A program made the translations under genes and the position numbers. 64,000 nucleotides of DNA from Halobacteriales archaeon QS_9_68_17 (GTDB taxonomy: Archaea; Halobacteriota; Halobacteria; Halobacteriales; Natronoarchaeaceae). The stretch covers positions 1 through 64,000 of the forward strand of contig PXSA01000002.1 of assembly GCA_003023565.1 (NCBI GenBank). Reading direction: 5' to 3'. The notes under the pieces are model-generated. The model searched no databases and was not told the origin of the DNA. It saw only the letters and a list, made by a program, of their open reading frames with translations. Shown piece after piece: positions 60,430 through 64,000 of the stretch. Every line of letters begins with the position of its first letter. Positions within the stretch are counted from its first letter, which is position 1.

Positions 60430-61293
60430 CTAGTAGAACTCGCGGACCAGATCCATCGCGTCCTCGGGCGCGCCGTCCGGGATCTCGGCCATGTTCTCGT
60501 CGAGGCCGTGGAGGTCGCTGTAGGGGACGGAGTCCTCGTCCTGATAGATGACGCCCTGGTGCTCCTTGTCGGCGTCGAGGATCTTCTCCTTCGCGGCGTC
60601 GCGGTCGGAGGGGTCGTGGTCCTCCTCGGCGAGGTCGACGATGGAGTCGCGGAAGTAGTCGTAGGTGTCGACGTCGTTGAACGTCACGCACGGCGAGTAG
60701 ACGTTGACGAAGCCGAAGCCGTCGTGTTCGATAGCCTTCCGGACGATCTCGGTGTGGCGCTGGGAGTCAGAGGAGAACGACTGGGCGATGAACGTACCGC
60801 CGGCGGCCATCGAGAGCGCGAGCGGGTTGACCGGGGGTTGTTTGGGACCCTCGGGGGTCGTGCTCGTCTCGAAGTCCTCGCGCGAGGTGGGCGGGGCCTG
60901 CCCCTTGGTGAGGCCGTAGATGCGGTTGTCCATGACGACGTAGGTCATGTCCACGTTCCGGCGGACGGCGTGGATGAAGTGGCCCGCGCCGATGGAGTAG
61001 CCGTCGCCGTCGCCGCCCGCGACCATCACTTCGAGGTCGGGGTTGGCGAGTTTGACGCCGGTGCCGACCGGGAGCGCGCGCCCGTGGACGCCGTGGAGGG
61101 CGTACGAGTGCATGTACGTCCCGATCTTGCCGGAACAGCCGATGCCGGCGCAGATGAACGTGTTGCCCGGGTCGTTACCGGTCTCGGCGAGCGCTTTCAT
61201 CATGCCGTTCATCGTGCCGAAGTCGCCGCACCCGGGACACCAGGTGGGCTGCTTGTCGGATTTGAAGTCAGTGAATCGGATATCCGAGCTCAT
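60430..61293 (-). CDS. korB: 2-oxoacid:ferredoxin oxidoreductase, beta subunit
   Basis: A 287-residue thiamine-diphosphate subunit. Motifs: TWCPGCGDFGTMNGMMKALA at the start, CAGIGCSGKIGTYMHSYALHGVHGRALPV, and the ThDP/Mg site GGDGDGYSIGAGHFIHAVRRN with MDNRIYGLTKGQ. With the alpha subunit it decarboxylates a 2-oxoacid to acyl-CoA and reduces ferredoxin in the oxidative TCA cycle; assignment to 2-oxoglutarate rather than pyruvate is from overall resemblance. Its start overlaps the korA stop by four bases. Confidence 0.88.
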   Translation of the reverse strand: MSSDIRFTDFKSDKQPTWCPGCGDFGTMNGMMKALAETGNDPGNTFICAGIGCSGKIGTYMHSYALHGVHGRALPVGTGVKLANPDLEVMVAGGDGDGYSIGAGHFIHAVRRNVDMTYVVMDNRIYGLTKGQAPPTSREDFETSTTPEGPKQPPVNPLALSMAAGGTFIAQSFSSDSQRHTEIVRKAIEHDGFGFVNVYSPCVTFNDVDTYDYFRDSIVDLAEEDHDPSDRDAAKEKILDADKEHQGVIYQDEDSVPYSDLHGLDENMAEIPDGAPEDAMDLVREFY

Positions 61294-63041
61294 GCTGTGA
61301 CCTCCGCTTCGAGTTCCGCTTCGATCTCGCCGGCCAGTTCGTCGGCCTTGAACCGAACGCCGTCGTACTTGTTCACGCGCTTGAGACGCGTAAGGGTGTC
61401 GTGCTCCAGCAGGTCGGCGAGCTGGCCTTGCTCGTTACACTCGACGACGATGACCTCGTCCGCGGCCTCGACCTCTTCGGTGAGGTCCGGGCGCGGGAAG
61501 ATGTACGGTACCGAGATGAACCGGACATCGAGACCGTCGTCGTCGAGGAAATCGAGTGCCTCGACCATCGCGCCCTCGTTCGACCCCCACGAGACGACGA
61601 GCGTGTCGGCGTCCTCGTCGCCGAACTCGCGGTAGTCCCAGTTCTCCTCCTGCTCTGCGGTCTCGACCTTGCGGTTGCGCTTGTCGACCTGGTTGACGCG
61701 CTCGTCGGTGTCCTCGGTCCGGCGGCCGAGTTCGTTGTGTTCGAGGCCGGTGGACATGTGCGCTCCGCCGTCGGTGCCCGGGAACGCTCGCGGACTGACG
61801 CCGTCGGCGGCATCGTAATGTGGCTGGAAGCGGTCCTGCTCGTCGAGGTACTGGTCGATGTCGTCCTCGTCGACGACCTTGCCGCGCTCGATCTCGACCT
61901 CGTCCATGTCGAACTCCTCGGGGCGGAATGTCTGCTCGGTCACCGCCATGGCGAGGTCCGAGACCAGATACACCGGCACCTGATACTTCTCGGCGAGGTT
62001 GAACGCCTCGACGGTCTTCTGGAAGCACTCCGCGACCGTCGTCGGCGCGACGACGAACCGCGGCACCTCGCCGTGGCCGCCGTACAGTGCCATGTTGAGG
62101 TCGCCCTGCTCCTGCTTGGTCGGCATCCCCGTCGAGGGACCCGAGCGCATCACGTCACAGATGACCAGCGGCGTCTCGCTGGTGGCGACGAGACCGAACG
62201 TCTCGGTCATCAGGTCGATGCCCGGCCCGGACGTGGCCGTCATCGCCCGCGCGCCGGCCCGCGCCGCGCCGAGCGCCATGTTGACCGCCGACAGTTCGTC
62301 CTCCGCCTGAACGACCGTGCCGCCGTACTGGTCGATGCGGCCGGTCAGGTACTCCATCACGTCCGTCGCGGGCGTGATCGGATAGCCGGAGTAGAACCGA
62401 CAACCGGCGGCGATAGCGCCCATGCCGATCGCCTCGTCGCCGTTCAGGAGGACGAGGTCCTCGTCGGTCGTGTCGATGCTGTACTCGGGCAGGTCGTCGT
62501 AGTTCTCCTCGACGTACTCCTGACCGAGGCGGGCCGCCTGCTTGTTGTTCTCGACGAGTTTCTCGCCCTTGCTGGCGAAGCGCTTCTCCAGCGACTCGTC
62601 GAGGTTCTCGATCGGGAAATCGGCGATCTGACAGGCCGCGCCGAGCGCGACGACGTTGCGCATGATCGCCCCGCCGGCGTCCTCGGCGAGCGATTTCAGC
62701 GGCACGTCGACGCCGGTGACGCCCTCGGGGATCTCGGCGTCCCACGAGCGCTCGCCGTCGTAGATGACGACGCTGTCCTCGTGGAGTTCCTCGACGTTCT
62801 CGTCGATGGTGCGCTGGGTCAGCGCGACCAGGATGTCGAGGCGGTCGACCACGCTCTGGACGCGGTCCGTCGACGAGCGGATCTTGTACGCGGTGTACCC
62901 GCCGCGGATCCTGGACGCGAAGTCCTTGGATGTGAAGACGTGCCGTCCCGCTCTGGAGAGTGCCTGCGCGAAGATCTTTCCAGTGGAGTCGATGCCGTCG
63001 CCGGCTTCCCCCCCGATCGCCCAGTTCAGGTCCTCGGCCAT
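61290..63041 (-). CDS. korA: 2-oxoacid:ferredoxin oxidoreductase, fused gamma-alpha subunit
   Basis: A 583-residue protein: N-terminal gamma domain (NWAIGGEAGDGIDSTGKIFAQALSRAG, SRIRGGYTAYKIR) fused to the alpha pyrimidine-binding domain (GYPITPATDVMEYL, EDELSAVNMALGAARAGARAMTATSGPG, SGPSTGMPTKQEQGDL) and a C-terminal transketolase-like domain (VVSWGSNEGAMVEALDFL). First gene of the korAB operon. Its divergent spacer with the flavin reductase gene is AT-rich (accaaatcaaaagccttc). Confidence 0.88.
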   Translation of the reverse strand: MAEDLNWAIGGEAGDGIDSTGKIFAQALSRAGRHVFTSKDFASRIRGGYTAYKIRSSTDRVQSVVDRLDILVALTQRTIDENVEELHEDSVVIYDGERSWDAEIPEGVTGVDVPLKSLAEDAGGAIMRNVVALGAACQIADFPIENLDESLEKRFASKGEKLVENNKQAARLGQEYVEENYDDLPEYSIDTTDEDLVLLNGDEAIGMGAIAAGCRFYSGYPITPATDVMEYLTGRIDQYGGTVVQAEDELSAVNMALGAARAGARAMTATSGPGIDLMTETFGLVATSETPLVICDVMRSGPSTGMPTKQEQGDLNMALYGGHGEVPRFVVAPTTVAECFQKTVEAFNLAEKYQVPVYLVSDLAMAVTEQTFRPEEFDMDEVEIERGKVVDEDDIDQYLDEQDRFQPHYDAADGVSPRAFPGTDGGAHMSTGLEHNELGRRTEDTDERVNQVDKRNRKVETAEQEENWDYREFGDEDADTLVVSWGSNEGAMVEALDFLDDDGLDVRFISVPYIFPRPDLTEEVEAADEVIVVECNEQGQLADLLEHDTLTRLKRVNKYDGVRFKADELAGEIEAELEAEVTA

Positions 63042-63168
63042 ATTGACGTGTGAGTAGCCCCCACCAAATCAAAAGCCTTCTGAAACACCAACCCAACAAA
63101 TCGTAAGTGATAGATACGCATCGAGCGTGAAAGGAAGGCCTTTGTCCCGTCCTCGAGTACTGAGGCCC

Positions 63169-63792
63169 ATGGATGCAACCCAGGTGACGGTCCGAGAAGT
63201 GCGGTCCGTCGGCACTGACACGGTCGCGCTGGAACTGGAGACGCCCGACGGGTTCGACGCGAAACCCGGGCAGTTCGTCCTCCTGCGCGCGACGGTCGAC
63301 GGCGAAGAGGTCTCCAGACACTACACGCTCTCCTCGCCGGACGTCGAGGACACCTTCGAGATAACCGTCGGCGTCGACCCCGACGGCGACCTCAGCCCCT
63401 GGCTCGCGGACCTCGATGCCGGCGACGAGGTCTCGGTCGAGGGGCCGTTCGGCACCGTGTTCTACGAGGACGAGGACGTCGTCTTGCTCGCCGGCGGTCC
63501 GGGCGTCGGCCCCGCCGTCGGGATGGGTGAGCGCGCGCTGGCGGACGGCCACGACGTCGCCATCGTATACCAGGATGACTCGCCCGCGCACGAGGAGCGC
63601 CTCGCCGAACTCTCGGCTGGCGGCGCGACGGTCGTCGTCACCGACGGCAACCTGGACGAGGCGGTCGCGGAGGTCGCCGGCGGCGGACAGGTGTACGTGT
63701 TCGGGTTCCGCGAGTTCGCCGACGACTCGCTTGCCGCCGTCGAGGCGGCCGGCGGCGACCCCGACGACGCGAAGGTCGAGAACTTCGGGTAA
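63169..63792 (+). CDS. FAD/NAD(P)-binding oxidoreductase (ferredoxin reductase-like)
   Basis: A 207-residue protein with an FAD-binding beta-barrel (KPGQFVLLRATVDGEEVSRHYTLSSPD; the RHYTLSS motif binds FAD) and an NAD-binding domain (VVLLAGGPGVGPAVGMGERAL). It is shorter than typical ferredoxin-NADP reductases and lacks an iron-sulfur domain. Divergently placed next to korAB, it may oxidise or reduce the ferredoxin used there; this is inference. ATG 63169 is chosen because the conserved protein begins at MDATQVTVREV. Confidence 0.8.
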   Translation: MDATQVTVREVRSVGTDTVALELETPDGFDAKPGQFVLLRATVDGEEVSRHYTLSSPDVEDTFEITVGVDPDGDLSPWLADLDAGDEVSVEGPFGTVFYEDEDVVLLAGGPGVGPAVGMGERALADGHDVAIVYQDDSPAHEERLAELSAGGATVVVTDGNLDEAVAEVAGGGQVYVFGFREFADDSLAAVEAAGGDPDDAKVENFG

Positions 63793-63858
63793 CTCGCCGA
63801 CCGCGCCGGGGTGAAAGAACGGCGGGAACTAAGTACCGCGGATGATTGGATATCCTAC

Positions 63859-64000
63859 ATGTCTCTGGACGAACGGACTCGGCGGGCGGTCAACGACCGT
63901 CTCGACCGGCTCCGCGAGCAGTACGACGGGTTTCGCGTCGCCGGCGACACCGTCGAACTCCCGGAGGAGGAGTTCGCCCTCGCCCGCTCGCGGGCGAGGG
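63859..64000 (+). CDS. Partial CDS, N-terminus of an unidentified protein (cut by window edge)
   Basis: The ATG at 63859 opens a frame of 47 codons running off the window: MSLDERTRRAVNDRLDRL, then an acidic stretch with LPEEEFALARSRAR. The helical charged start is of haloarchaeal type. A TATA-like ttggatatcc just upstream and the acidic composition support a real gene, but no domain can be recognised from this much. Confidence 0.5.
   Translation, partial: MSLDERTRRAVNDRLDRLREQYDGFRVAGDTVELPEEEFALARSRAR

Overview
The window is chromosomal DNA of a halophilic archaeon (class Halobacteria). The evidence is high GC, very acidic proteins, leaderless-looking starts behind AT-rich TATA boxes, and archaeal or haloarchaeal signature genes: TFE, RNA polymerase epsilon, Trm56, PurE with an N-terminal extension, a halophilic zinc glucose dehydrogenase, geranylgeranyl reductases and a Nuo complex without NuoEFG. 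I saw no rRNA, tRNA or CRISPR array.

Layout. 0-9 kb: the right end of an IS200/IS605-type element abutting ribL, a frameshifted lipoprotein gene, a formyl-THF cyclo-ligase-like gene, a PQQ-type sugar dehydrogenase, an aminotransferase with ribH, a broken Agl23/TIGR03663-like membrane gene, and purK-purE. 9-20 kb: the respiratory operon nuoA-B-CD-H-I-(378-bp gap)-J1-J2-K-L-M-N. 20-29 kb: an RCK-DHH protein, a CBS-ParB-like protein, the methylmalonyl-CoA mutase large subunit, an acetate module (acs, a two-subunit VC_2705-type symporter, UspA). 29-38 kb: trm56, tfe, DUF2110, DUF5803, cinA-like, ATP-NAD kinase, PhoU/AbrB, ferritin-like, RNA polymerase epsilon. 38-47 kb: NhaC antiporter, an M20 amidohydrolase fused to a membrane protein, geranylgeranyl reductase, an IS605-like MITE, a 2Fe-2S ferredoxin, an AAC(3) gene joined out of frame to a rhodanese/metallo-beta-lactamase gene. 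47-54 kb: a sugar/sugar-acid locus with GntP permease, a protein of the Anabaena sensory rhodopsin transducer (ASRT) family, an enolase-superfamily dehydratase, a HAD phosphatase, glucose dehydrogenase and its overlapping regulator gfcR. 54-64 kb: PAPS-reductase-family protein, membrane proteins, aldo/keto reductase, a second geranylgeranyl reductase, lipoprotein, korAB, a flavin reductase and a truncated gene at the edge.

Two themes cut across the genes. First, many short palindromes whose two arms are separated by exactly three bases occur as dense arrays between genes and as in-frame insertions inside at least four otherwise conserved enzymes (aminotransferase, PurK, DUF2110 protein, rhodanese-MBL). 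They look like a small repeat family that spreads through both intergenic and coding DNA. Second, several genes carry junctions that look like deletions: acs has lost the catalytic-lysine motif, the Agl23-like gene has lost its acidic N-terminal loop, the amidohydrolase runs into its neighbour, and the MBL and AAC(3) genes have lost their end and start respectively. Whether these are real or assembly artefacts should be settled first.

The 47-54 kb locus appears to handle uptake and oxidation of glucose or sugar acids through the semi-phosphorylative Entner-Doudoroff route under GfcR control. Similar short sequence words precede three of its genes. The ASRT-family protein there is the least understood member.
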